Below are positions 1 to 6,689 of a stretch of 24,219 nt of DNA, piece by piece. Location: positions 1-24,219 of the forward strand of contig JASLCF010000129.1 in the NCBI GenBank assembly GCA_030146155.1. Direction: 5' to 3'. The DNA is from Savagea sp. (GTDB lineage: Bacteria > Bacillota > Bacilli > Bacillales_A > Planococcaceae). Position 1 is the first letter of the stretch. Every line of letters begins with the position of its first letter. The translations under genes and the position numbers were made by a program. Under the pieces are notes generated by a model that made no database searches, was not told the DNA's origin, and saw only the letters and a program-made list of their open reading frames with translations.

Positions 1-51
1 GTGAAAGAAAATCACCTTCTCTTGAACTTAGGAGAAGGTGATGTAATTTCA
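1..51. terminator. Hairpin at left edge, possible terminator
   Basis: An 11-bp perfect stem (11-21 ATCACCTTCTC, 32-42 GAGAAGGTGAT) has a 10-base loop. An outer GTGAAA/TTTCAC pair (1-6 with 46-51) extends it across a small internal loop. No strong T-run follows on either strand, so a terminator for a gene outside the window is plausible but not proven. Confidence 0.4.
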
Positions 52-555
52 CTAACGTCTTTTTATCATTTGATAGGGAATTCAATCATCTATCTATACC
101 TGACTTCCGTTCCGAGCGGACGCATTAAGTAGCGGTATCAGTTCAAATGAATAAGAAACCAATGAATTGTTCTGTAGCTTAAAGTCGTTGACAATCAAAT
201 TCAAGGATACTCACTTGTCACTGACTAACAATATTTGAATGCTTATAAATCTTCTAGTCTCGCATTTTTTAAAGATTATTTTTGAAAGCCAGCAACTTTT
301 AAAGACAAGAAATGCAAGTTTATCAATGGTAAACAAAACTATAAAAAACACACCGACTGATTTACTGTTGAAAAAATAACGATTGATCTATTAAAAGTTA
401 TTCGACAATACAAGCTGTACCAATCTTTATAAAAAACGAATCAACCTACATTTTTAGTTAAGATCTTTGGAAGTCACCTATTAATAAATACAATTAATAT
501 CTAATGGCCGTATATTTTTGTGTAGATAAATTGAATTGATCAGGAAATTTAGCAA

Positions 556-651
556 GATGGCGATTCCTTGGGGATTTTATCGTTACAGGTGAGCCCCTGG
601 ACAGAGAGAAAGCGAAGGAAGCGACTCACCGAATGCCCCTAGGAACGCATC
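556..651. other. Nested-hairpin GC-rich element, function unknown
   Basis: The outer arms 556-573 and 636-651 pair almost throughout: GAT/ATC, GCG/CGC, TTCCT/AGGAA and GGGG/CCCC, with G559 and A563 bulged and one T:T mismatch. Inside, GGTGAG (588-593) pairs with CTCACC (625-630) around a 31-base purine-rich loop. Base composition is much more GC-rich than the AT-rich flanks. This could be a structured RNA, a repeat, or the end of a decayed insertion element. I do not recognise the family. Confidence 0.45.
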
Positions 652-700
652 GATTTTGAACTGAAAGTGACGGGTTATTTGGTTACCCCCTATAAAAAGA

Positions 701-739
701 ACTCGTCAAAAAATCAGTTATACTGACTACATAACGAGT
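701..739. repeat. Short two-part inverted repeat
   Basis: ACTCGT (701-706) pairs with ACGAGT (734-739). Within it, TCAGT (714-718) pairs with ACTGA (722-726) around a 3-base loop. On the minus strand the inner hairpin is followed by a run of T, so it could be a weak terminator for minus-strand transcription running past rpsR, or simply part of the debris to the left. Confidence 0.35.
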
Positions 740-800
740 CCTACAGCCAACCTCTCTTCATCGACTAAAACTCTTCACCAATCATATTTGACAAAGAACC

Positions 801-836
801 AAAAAAATCCCCTCTAGCACCAAGCTAAAGGGGATT
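801..836 (-). terminator. Terminator after rpsR
   Basis: On the minus strand AATCCCCT.TAGC pairs with GCTA.AGGGGATT around a 5-base loop and runs straight into seven T residues. This is a classic Rho-independent terminator placed 11 bases after the rpsR stop codon, closing the rpsF-ssb-rpsR operon. Confidence 0.92.
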
Positions 837-847
837 GAATGATCATC

Positions 848-1084
848 TTATTTTTCTTCAGATACGAATGGTAGTAAACCAACGATACGAGCACGTTTAA
901 TTGCTGTAGTTAATTTACGTTGATATTTCGCACTTGTTCCCGTTACACGACGTGGTAAAATTTTACCGCGTTCTGAAACGAATTTTTTGAGTAAGTCTGT
1001 GTCTTTATAGTCGATGTAAGTAATGTTATTTGAAGTGAAATAACAAACTTTACGACGACGACGACCTCCGCGACGTGGTGCCAT
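848..1084 (-). CDS. rpsR: 30S ribosomal protein bS18
   Basis: Small ribosomal subunit protein S18, which pairs with S6 on the 30S platform. The 78-residue product begins MAPRRGGRRRRKVCYF, a basic N-terminus followed by the conserved S18 core (residues about 17-70, including YKDTDLLKKFVSERGKILPRR). The frame is open eight codons further upstream, but those codons overlap the strong binding site GAGGAGGAAC, so the ATG at 1084 is the start. It is the last gene of the rpsF-ssb-rpsR operon, the usual order in Bacillota, and is followed directly by a terminator. Length and sequence are normal for the family. Confidence 0.97.
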   Translation of the reverse strand: MAPRRGGRRRRKVCYFTSNNITYIDYKDTDLLKKFVSERGKILPRRVTGTSAKYQRKLTTAIKRARIVGLLPFVSEEK

Positions 1085-1122
1085 GTTTAGTTCCTCCTCA
1101 CTGTTCACAATTTATTGCCAAA

Positions 1123-1632
1123 TTAGAATGGTAAATCGTCATCTGTAATTTCAATTGGACCATCATTTGAAGCAAATGGATTGTTTGTAGTATTCGTATA
1201 ATTTTGCTGATTCTGTTGAGGTTGTTGATTCTGATAATTCGACTGTGTGTTTTGTTGCCCAGTATTGTAATTTTGTCCTTGATTTGAGAACTCGTTACGA
1301 TTTTGGTTCGCATTTCTTGGTTCTAAAAATTGAACACTATCTGCCACAACTTCTGTCATAAACACGCGTTTTCCATCTTGACCATCAAAACTGCTTGTTT
1401 GAATACGACCATCAACGCCTGTTAGACTACCTTTCTTTAAAAAGTTAGCCACGTTTTCTGCCTGTTTCCTCCAAGCTACGCAATTAATGAAATCGGCTTC
1501 TCGCTCACCTTGTTGGTTTGTAAACGTTCTGTTCACTGCCAATGTAAAACGAGTCACAGCAATTCCTGATTGCGTATATTTCATCTCTGGATCTTTTGTT
1601 AAACGACCGACTAAAACTACACGGTTTATCAC
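1123..1632 (-). CDS. ssb: Single-stranded DNA-binding protein SSB
   Basis: Binds single-stranded DNA at forks and during repair and recruits partner proteins through its C-terminal tip. The 169-residue product has an N-terminal OB-fold (about residues 1-104, starting MINRVVLVGRLTKDPEM), a long Q/N-rich disordered linker (about 105-155) and the acidic tip DDDLPF that docks partners. The frame is open upstream to an ATG at 1653, but that ATG coincides with the AAAGGGG binding site. The GTG at 1632 gives the usual SSB N-terminus and suitable spacing, so I choose GTG. It sits between rpsF and rpsR, as is conserved in this phylum. Confidence 0.95.
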   Translation of the reverse strand: MINRVVLVGRLTKDPEMKYTQSGIAVTRFTLAVNRTFTNQQGEREADFINCVAWRKQAENVANFLKKGSLTGVDGRIQTSSFDGQDGKRVFMTEVVADSVQFLEPRNANQNRNEFSNQGQNYNTGQQNTQSNYQNQQPQQNQQNYTNTTNNPFASNDGPIEITDDDLPF

Positions 1633-1670
1633 TATGAATCCAACCCCTTTCATTTATTCGTTACAAGCAA

Positions 1671-1961
1671 TTAGTTGTCTAAACGAATTGCCATATGTCG
1701 TAAAATGCCTTCGTTAATGTTTGCAAGACGTGTGAATTCTTCAATTGCTTCACCTGTTGCATTGAAAGTTACTAATTGGTAGTATCCTTCACGCTCGTCA
1801 TCCATTTCGTAAGCTAAACGGCGTTTACCCCACTCTTTAGACTCGATGATTTCTGCACCTTTAGAAGTTAACACGCCATCAAAACGTTCGATTAAAGCTT
1901 TTCGCGCCTCGTCTTCTACTGACGGACGGATAATGTACATAATTTCATATTTATTCATCAT
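1671..1961 (-). CDS. rpsF: 30S ribosomal protein bS6
   Basis: S6 binds S18 during 30S assembly. The product is 96 residues with the family start NKYEIMYIIRPSVEDEARK and the conserved segment SKEWGKRRLAYEMDDEREGYY. A strong binding site (GAGGAGGTGAC) precedes two adjacent ATG codons at 1961 and 1958; either could be used, so the first residue is uncertain by one. It is the first gene of the rpsF-ssb-rpsR operon, 38 bases before ssb. A good promoter and a hairpin-containing leader lie upstream. In other bacteria the S6:S18 complex binds such leaders to control its own synthesis. Confidence 0.97.
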   Translation of the reverse strand: MMNKYEIMYIIRPSVEDEARKALIERFDGVLTSKGAEIIESKEWGKRRLAYEMDDEREGYYQLVTFNATGEAIEEFTRLANINEGILRHMAIRLDN

Positions 1962-2031
1962 TTGTCACCTCCTCATGGACTTTGGTCTATAATAAAATAT
2001 AGACAAGGAGTAAGTACTTGTATACTCACAT
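1962..2031 (-). promoter_or_regulatory. Candidate rpsF 5' leader with hairpin
   Basis: About 70 bases lie between the predicted transcription start near 2031 and rpsF. They include a 7-bp perfect hairpin GTCTATA/TATAGAC (1985-1991 with 1998-2004), a GAGTA/TACTC pair just 5' of it, and a CTCCT sequence (minus strand, near 2005-2009) that could pair with the binding site. S6:S18-responsive leaders are known upstream of rpsF, but I cannot see the conserved CCG bulge of that motif clearly, so this is tentative. Confidence 0.35.
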
Positions 2032-2037
2032 CAATTA

Positions 2038-2066
2038 ATAATAACATACGTTTTATTTTTTTTCAA
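2038..2066 (-). promoter_or_regulatory. Promoter of rpsF-ssb-rpsR
   Basis: On the minus strand, -35 TTGAAA (2061-2066) and -10 TATTAT (2038-2043) are separated by exactly 17 bases. This is a near-consensus vegetative sigma-factor promoter. It lies 76 bases upstream of the rpsF start and close to the divergent DUF3267 gene. Confidence 0.75.
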
Positions 2067-2087
2067 TACTTTTAAGGGTGTGGTTTT

Positions 2088-2615
2088 TTGATCATTGATA
2101 CGATTTCAATTGACTTGCAAAAAGTAGCAAAGAAGAGTGTTTTTTACACCTTATTTGCACTTGTTTTTCTACTTTTAGTGGATTCCATCATTCATCAAGA
2201 ATTTCTTCTATCGATTTCATTCGTCGGAGTAATTCTTACAGTCTTTGGTTATCTCTTACTTATACTCGCCCACGAATTAACTCATTTGATTGGATTCAAA
2301 TGCTTCGGACAAGTCTCTTTCCGCAAAATGAAAATCGGAGTTGATTTTAAAAAAGGAGTCGCTTATGCAACGATGCCTGAACCCATTACAAATTCGGCTA
2401 TGCAAAAGTCGCTACTCCTTCCGCTTTGGCTTACTGGAATCCTTCCGGGTTTAATAGGAATTTATCTTCATAGTGGCGTTTTACTTCTCCTAAGTGCCTT
2501 ACTGATAGGTGGTGCAGCTGGTGATTTAGCAATGTACAAAGAATTACGCCGTTTTCCTAAAGAACAACTTATTTTAGATGATCCCCACGAACCTCAACTC
2601 CATGTGCTCAAGTAA
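2088..2615 (+). CDS. DUF3267 family membrane zincin (putative metalloprotease)
   Basis: Predicted membrane protein of 175 residues with hydrophobic segments at about 18-32, 42-62, 105-125 and 128-145. HELTH (residues 62-66) is an HExxH zinc-protease motif inside or at the edge of the second segment, the arrangement seen in the DUF3267 family of putative intramembrane zincins. Substrate and physiological role are unknown. The only plausible start is TTG at 2088, preceded by AAGGGTG; the first internal ATG would remove the HELTH motif. It is the only intact gene left of oriC on the plus strand, so it is transcribed against the fork. It diverges from rpsF and shares its terminator with convergent ychF. 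Confidence 0.82.
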   Translation: MIIDTISIDLQKVAKKSVFYTLFALVFLLLVDSIIHQEFLLSISFVGVILTVFGYLLLILAHELTHLIGFKCFGQVSFRKMKIGVDFKKGVAYATMPEPITNSAMQKSLLLPLWLTGILPGLIGIYLHSGVLLLLSALLIGGAAGDLAMYKELRRFPKEQLILDDPHEPQLHVLK

Positions 2616-2630
2616 GTCAACATAAAAAAA

Positions 2631-2665
2631 GATACCTTGCCGACTCATTGGCAGGGTATCCTTTT
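2631..2665. terminator. Bidirectional terminator between DUF3267 gene and ychF
   Basis: GATACCTTGCC (2631-2641) pairs with GGCAGGGTATC (2650-2660) with a single T:G pair and an 8-base loop. It is followed by CTTTTT on the plus strand and preceded by seven A on the plus strand, which become the T-run for minus-strand transcripts. It serves both converging genes. Confidence 0.9.
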
Positions 2666-2682
2666 TCATTTCTTTTACAGCA

Positions 2683-3783
2683 TCATACATTAAAACGGAA
2701 AAGCATAACATCTCCGTCTTTTACTTCATATTCTTTTCCTTCTAAACGCACTTTACCCGCTTCTTTCGCTGCTGTCATTGAGCCTGTTGAAACTAAGTCA
2801 TCGTAGGCTACAGTTTCTGCACGAATGAAACCTTTCTCAAAGTCTGTATGAATAATTCCAGCACATTGTGGAGCCTTCATTCCTTTTCTAAACGTCCAGG
2901 CACGAACTTCTTGAACCCCTGCTGTGAAATAAGTTGCTAACCCCAACAAGTCATACGTCGCCCGAATCAATTGATCTAAACCTGATTCTTCAATGCCTAA
3001 TTCTTCTAAGAACATTTCTTTTTCTTCATCTTCTAGTTCTGCCATTTCTTCCTCAATACGCGCACAAACTACAATGACCTCTGCACCATCTTCTTTTGCG
3101 AAATCTCTTACTTGTTGGACATATTCATTATTGCTCACATCTGAAATTTCATCTTCAGCCACATTAGCTACGTATAGCATAGGTTTAATAGTCAACAAAT
3201 GCATACCACGGATAACTTCAAATTCTTCTTTTGTTAGTTCAACTGACCTAGCAGGTAATCCTTCTTCAAATGCTTCTTTTAATTTAGCCAGTACAATTTC
3301 TTCTGCCATTGCTTCTTTATCTTTTTGTTTAGCCATCTTAGAGACTCTTTCTAAACGCTTAGAAACACTTTCTAAATCTGCAAGGATTAATTCTAAGTTG
3401 ATGACTTCAATATCAGATAAAGGATCTACTTTCCCTGAAACATGTGTAATATTTTCATCTGCAAAACAACGAACTACCTGACAGATTGCATCCACTTCAC
3501 GAATATGAGATAAGAATTTATTCCCTAATCCTTCACCTTTACTAGCCCCCTCTACAATACCTGCGATATCTGTAAATTCAAATGCTGTTGGCACAGTTTT
3601 TTTCGGCGTCACTAATTCAGTCAATTTATCTAATCGTTCGTCTGGTACTTCTACAATCCCTACGTTCGGGTCAATTGTACAGAATGGGTAGTTTGCCGCT
3701 TCTGCTCCTGCCTTTGTGATTGCATTAAATAATGTTGATTTTCCTACGTTTGGTAGACCTACAATTCCAGCTGTTAAAGCCAT
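2683..3783 (-). CDS. ychF: Redox-regulated ATPase YchF (Obg family)
   Basis: Cytosolic P-loop NTPase of the Obg/YchF group that associates with ribosomes and, unusually, prefers ATP to GTP. The 366-residue product has a Walker A/G1 loop GLPNVGKST (residues 9-17), a G3 segment DIAGIVEGASKGEGLGNKF (72-90), a coiled-coil helical arm (about 130-200) and a C-terminal TGS domain (about 283-366). The G4 motif reads NVAE (207-210) rather than NKxD, which is the known basis of the ATP preference. The start ATG follows a GAAAGG binding site, and an own promoter is visible upstream. Length and motifs are typical, with nothing broken. Confidence 0.97.
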   Translation of the reverse strand: MALTAGIVGLPNVGKSTLFNAITKAGAEAANYPFCTIDPNVGIVEVPDERLDKLTELVTPKKTVPTAFEFTDIAGIVEGASKGEGLGNKFLSHIREVDAICQVVRCFADENITHVSGKVDPLSDIEVINLELILADLESVSKRLERVSKMAKQKDKEAMAEEIVLAKLKEAFEEGLPARSVELTKEEFEVIRGMHLLTIKPMLYVANVAEDEISDVSNNEYVQQVRDFAKEDGAEVIVVCARIEEEMAELEDEEKEMFLEELGIEESGLDQLIRATYDLLGLATYFTAGVQEVRAWTFRKGMKAPQCAGIIHTDFEKGFIRAETVAYDDLVSTGSMTAAKEAGKVRLEGKEYEVKDGDVMLFRFNV

Positions 3784-3826
3784 TTCGTCCCAACCTTTCT
3801 CTTTTCCGATACATTATAACTTCTCT

Positions 3827-3855
3827 ATTATAGAGAGTCATTCATTAATTGTCTA
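3827..3855 (-). promoter_or_regulatory. Promoter of ychF
   Basis: On the minus strand, -35 TAGACA (3850-3855) and a perfect -10 TATAAT (3827-3832) are 17 bases apart, 44 bases upstream of the ychF start. A second TATAAT occurs at 3813-3818 without a good -35. CTCTA/TAGAG around the first -10 forms a small inverted repeat. Confidence 0.78.
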
Positions 3856-3862
3856 TTTACCA

Positions 3863-4060
3863 CTATTCCTCTGCTGATTGGATAACTTTTTTCATCTTTT
3901 TAGTGAATTCATTTCTAGGAAGCATCACAGAATGGTCACATCCTAAACATTTGATTCGAATATCCGCTCCCATCCGAATAATCTTCCATTCATTCGTCCC
4001 ACATGGATGCTGTTTTTTCATTTCAACTACATCATTTAAATTAAATGTTTTTTGACTCAC
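3863..4060 (-). CDS. DUF951 family protein (YyzM-like)
   Basis: A 65-residue conserved protein of unknown function. It carries a possible metal-binding pattern: HPCG (residues 18-21) and CLGC (38-41), three cysteines with nearby histidines, followed by a basic tail. DUF951 genes are widespread in Bacillota next to the parAB-mscS-ychF cluster, matching this position. The start is GTG at 4060, preceded by an excellent binding site (AAAGGAGGAAC). The first 20 bases overlap the end of mscS, so translation is probably coupled. No promoter of its own was seen. The function should be left open. Confidence 0.88.
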   Translation of the reverse strand: MSQKTFNLNDVVEMKKQHPCGTNEWKIIRMGADIRIKCLGCDHSVMLPRNEFTKKMKKVIQSAEE

Positions 4061-4958
4061 TAGTTTGTTCCTCCTTTTGTTGATAGACGACTAACTTTTG
4101 ATAAGGGATTTCTATCTGATGACGATCAAAAAGGTCTTTAATATCTTTTCTCATTTTTCTTGCAACAGAAAAATTCATCATCGGCTTTGTCTCTGCTGTA
4201 ATTCGAAGAACTATTTCTGAAGCCGCTAAGTTTTGAACCCCTACAAATGTAGGGAGCTCCACCAACTCTGGATAACGTTCTTCGTCTAGTGTAGCTAAAT
4301 AGTCTTCTAAAATCCGTTGCACATGTGCTAAGTCTGTTTCATATGAAACACCTATATCAAGAACTGCCAAAGAATTTCTGACAGAATAATTGACAACCTC
4401 GGAAATGATGCCATTCGGCAGGATATGAAGTTCTCCTCCAAATGCTGATATTTTAGTCGTCCGTAAACCGATTTCCTCAACTGTACCGATGGCTTCCCCT
4501 ATTTTTACGTAGTCTCCTACGGAAAATTGGTCTTCAAACAGAATAAAAAATCCTGTAATAACATCTCTCACTAAGTTTTGTGCACCAAAACCTACCGCTA
4601 GCCCAAGAACTCCAGCTCCAGCTAATAGTCCCTTAACACCGATTCCAAACTCATCAAGGATAGCGAGTATCGCCGCAAAATATACAACATAGGATACTGT
4701 ATTCTCAAGGAGTAAAAGAAGTGTTTTTTCTCGACGTTCAGAACGACGAATAGGTCCTTTATATTTGATTGAGAACATTCTTTTAATGACAACTTTTGAT
4801 ACCTTGACTACAATAATTGAAAAAAGCACGATAAGTAGAACACGAATAGATGTTTTTAATAGTGCATCCCACGTCTCCTGACTAAATATGAATTTTTCTA
4901 CTGATTTAAGTTCTTCTGTAATTTCGTCACTAATAGTGGGGTCAGTTGCTAAATTCAT
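4041..4958 (-). CDS. mscS: Small-conductance mechanosensitive channel (MscS family)
   Basis: Membrane channel that opens under hypo-osmotic stress to release solutes. The product of about 305 residues has a transmembrane helix near residues 35-60, a second near 88-108, and the pore helix with the Gly/Ala-rich segment AGAGVLGLAVGFGAQNLVRD. The MscS beta domain (FEDQFSVGDYVKIG) and an alpha/beta cytoplasmic domain follow. The ATG at 4958 is preceded at 5-base spacing by GGTGA; two GTG codons four and three codons upstream (4970, 4967) overlap that site and are less likely. It lies 19 bases after parB and overlaps the DUF951 gene, so it probably belongs to the parAB transcript. Confidence 0.92.
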   Translation of the reverse strand: MNLATDPTISDEITEELKSVEKFIFSQETWDALLKTSIRVLLIVLFSIIVVKVSKVVIKRMFSIKYKGPIRRSERREKTLLLLLENTVSYVVYFAAILAILDEFGIGVKGLLAGAGVLGLAVGFGAQNLVRDVITGFFILFEDQFSVGDYVKIGEAIGTVEEIGLRTTKISAFGGELHILPNGIISEVVNYSVRNSLAVLDIGVSYETDLAHVQRILEDYLATLDEERYPELVELPTFVGVQNLAASEIVLRITAETKPMMNFSVARKMRKDIKDLFDRHQIEIPYQKLVVYQQKEEQTSESKNI

Positions 4959-4977
4959 CTTCTTCACCACGATTCAA

Positions 4978-5829
4978 TTATTTTTTAATTAATTCTAATA
5001 TTCGTTCTAAATCTTCTAAAGACATATATTCAATTTCTAGTTTCCCTTTATGTTTACCCGTGTCTTTTATTTTCACTTTTGTTCCAAAATACTCTTGTAA
5101 AACGTCTTGCTCTTTCTTGATAAATGGATTTAGGGACACTCTCTTATTTTCCTTCTCTTCTTTCAACATTGCATGATTGTTGATTTGATGAATGTACTCT
5201 TCCAACTGTCGCACGTTTAGATGGTCAGTCAATACTTTAGTAATGACATCATCCATCCGTTCTTTATTTTGTAAGGATAACAAAGTACGCCCGTGACCAA
5301 CAGATAACTTCTGATTTAGAATCAGTTCTTGCACATGCTTTGGCAACTGCGTTAATCGCATCATATTCGCTATATAGGGTCTACTCTTACCAAGTCTTTC
5401 AGCTAATTGTTGTTGAGTCACCCCTAGCTCTTTAATCATCCTTGCGTAAGCCTCTGCTTCTTCAATCGCATTTAAATCTTCTCGTTGTAAGTTCTCTAAA
5501 ATTGCATATTCAATCGACTGTTCATCAGTTAATTCTTTCACAATAGCAGTAATTGTAGATTGTCCGAGTAATTGAGTAGCCCTTAAACGACGTTCACCTG
5601 CAACCAGTTCATAACCTTTCTTTTTCTTTCTCACAATGATTGGCTGAATGAGTCCTGATTGCTCGATGGATTGGGCTAATTGCTGCAATGCTTCTTCATC
5701 AAAGTGATTTCGAGGTTGATAAGGATTCGTGGTAATGTCTACGATGGCTAATTCTTCTACTTTCTGCTGTTCTTCTTGTAAGGTTTCTCCAAATAGTGCG
5801 CCTAAACCTTTTCCGAGACCTTTAACCAT
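4978..5829 (-). CDS. parB: Chromosome-partitioning protein ParB (Spo0J)
   Basis: CTP-dependent DNA clamp that loads at parS sites near the origin, spreads, and works with ParA in origin segregation and SMC loading. The 283-residue protein starts MVKGLGKGLGALFG, the conserved N-terminal ParA-stimulating region. It then has the ParB/Srx nucleotide-binding domain with GERRLRA (78-84) and ENLQRE (112-117), a helix-turn-helix (about 137-160) that reads parS, and a C-terminal dimerisation domain. The start overlaps the parA stop by 8 bases and has the binding site AGGAAGTG, indicating coupled translation. No close match to the Bacillus parS 16-mer was found in this window. Confidence 0.96.
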   Translation of the reverse strand: MVKGLGKGLGALFGETLQEEQQKVEELAIVDITTNPYQPRNHFDEEALQQLAQSIEQSGLIQPIIVRKKKKGYELVAGERRLRATQLLGQSTITAIVKELTDEQSIEYAILENLQREDLNAIEEAEAYARMIKELGVTQQQLAERLGKSRPYIANMMRLTQLPKHVQELILNQKLSVGHGRTLLSLQNKERMDDVITKVLTDHLNVRQLEEYIHQINNHAMLKEEKENKRVSLNPFIKKEQDVLQEYFGTKVKIKDTGKHKGKLEIEYMSLEDLERILELIKK

Positions 5830-6583
5830 GTTGAATCACTTCCTTTGCAAGTTGTTCATATTCTTCCGCACCTCTTGATTTTGCATCGTACAAAGAGATC
5901 GGTTTTCCATGACTAGGTGCCTCACTTAATCGCACAGCTCTGGATATTACTGTTTCATAGACTTGTTTACCAAAGTACTTTCGGACTTCTTGTGCAACTT
6001 GAAGACTTAAATTAGTTCTTCCATCAAACATAGTAAGCAATACACCTTCGATATATAAATCTTTATTAAGATGCTTTTGAACTAGCTTAATCGTACTTAA
6101 AAGCTGACTTAAACCTTCCAACGCATAATATTCAGACTGCACAGGAATAATAATCGAGTCAGCTGCCGTTAGAGAATTAATCGTAAGTAAGCCAAGTGAT
6201 GGTGGACAATCAATAATGATGTAATCATAGTTCTTTATTTCTGAAGAAATGGCATTTTTTAATCTTACTTCCCGAGAAATCGTTGTCACTAATTCTAATT
6301 CTGCACCCGCTAAAGAAATAGTAGCAGGAATAATTGATAACCCTTCCACTGCTGTTGTTCTCACAACTTGTTCAAAAGGAACATCTTCAATCATTAAATC
6401 ATAAATACAATATGACACTTCTTTCTTATTAATTCCTAAACCACTTGTCGCATTTCCTTGTGGATCTGAATCAATAAGCAATACTTTTTTTCCTTCATTC
6501 GCTAAGAAAGCACTTAAATTAACTGAAGTCGTTGTTTTTCCGACTCCACCTTTTTGGTTTGCAATTGCAATGACTTTTCCCAT
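5822..6583 (-). CDS. parA: Chromosome-partitioning ATPase ParA (Soj)
   Basis: Walker-type ATPase that binds nucleoid DNA as an ATP dimer and is stimulated by ParB. In Bacillus subtilis Soj also regulates DnaA. The 253-residue product has the deviant Walker A NQKGGVGKTTT (residues 9-19) with the signature lysine, a Walker A' LLIDSDPQGNATSG segment (about 35-48) and Walker B IIDCPPSLG. It lacks the N-terminal helix-turn-helix of plasmid-type ParA, as expected for a chromosomal copy. AAAGGAAGTG precedes the ATG at rather long spacing, with AGG immediately upstream. It follows the noc terminator and heads the parA-parB-mscS group; no convincing promoter was found. Confidence 0.97.
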   Translation of the reverse strand: MGKVIAIANQKGGVGKTTTSVNLSAFLANEGKKVLLIDSDPQGNATSGLGINKKEVSYCIYDLMIEDVPFEQVVRTTAVEGLSIIPATISLAGAELELVTTISREVRLKNAISSEIKNYDYIIIDCPPSLGLLTINSLTAADSIIIPVQSEYYALEGLSQLLSTIKLVQKHLNKDLYIEGVLLTMFDGRTNLSLQVAQEVRKYFGKQVYETVISRAVRLSEAPSHGKPISLYDAKSRGAEEYEQLAKEVIQHG

Positions 6584-6645
6584 CCTACATATTCACTTCC
6601 TTTACGTTCTTCTTTTCAGTTTATCAAATTGTAACGGGTATAGTC

Positions 6646-6686
6646 ACAAAAAAACCAGTTTAAAGATTTTTATCTCTAAACTGGTT
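6646..6686 (-). terminator. Terminator after noc
   Basis: On the minus strand AACCAGTTTA pairs with TAAACTGGTT. An inner AGAT/ATCT follows across one mismatch, with a 4-base loop, and the stem runs into seven T. It lies 4 bases past the noc stop and separates noc from parA. Confidence 0.9.
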
Positions 6687-6689
6687 CGT

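Larger units (their letters stand above)
52..800. other. Gene-free stretch, probably decayed sequence
   Basis: No intact reading frame with a ribosome binding site is present. One plus-strand frame between about 183 and 430 is mostly open with scattered stops and encodes a lysine-rich sequence that I do not recognise, so it could be a dead gene. A GC-richer patch at 96-138 forms an imperfect hairpin (ATACC/GGTAT, ACTT/AAGT, CCG/CGG). A stronger structured island and an inverted repeat further right are listed separately. Whether this is remnant mobile DNA, a dead gene or an RNA-coding region cannot be decided from the sequence alone. Confidence 0.45.

Noticed and set aside
540..659. Plus-strand frame reading TGEPLDREKAKEATHRMPLG
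   Set aside because: No binding site or good start; the bases are better explained by the nested inverted repeat.
1098..1313. Minus-strand frame inside ssb
   Set aside because: Second-frame reading of the Q/N-rich ssb linker; repetitive composition explains the open frame.
2993..3481. 162-residue plus-strand frame opposite ychF
   Set aside because: Serine-rich antisense shadow of a conserved gene, without a start signal.
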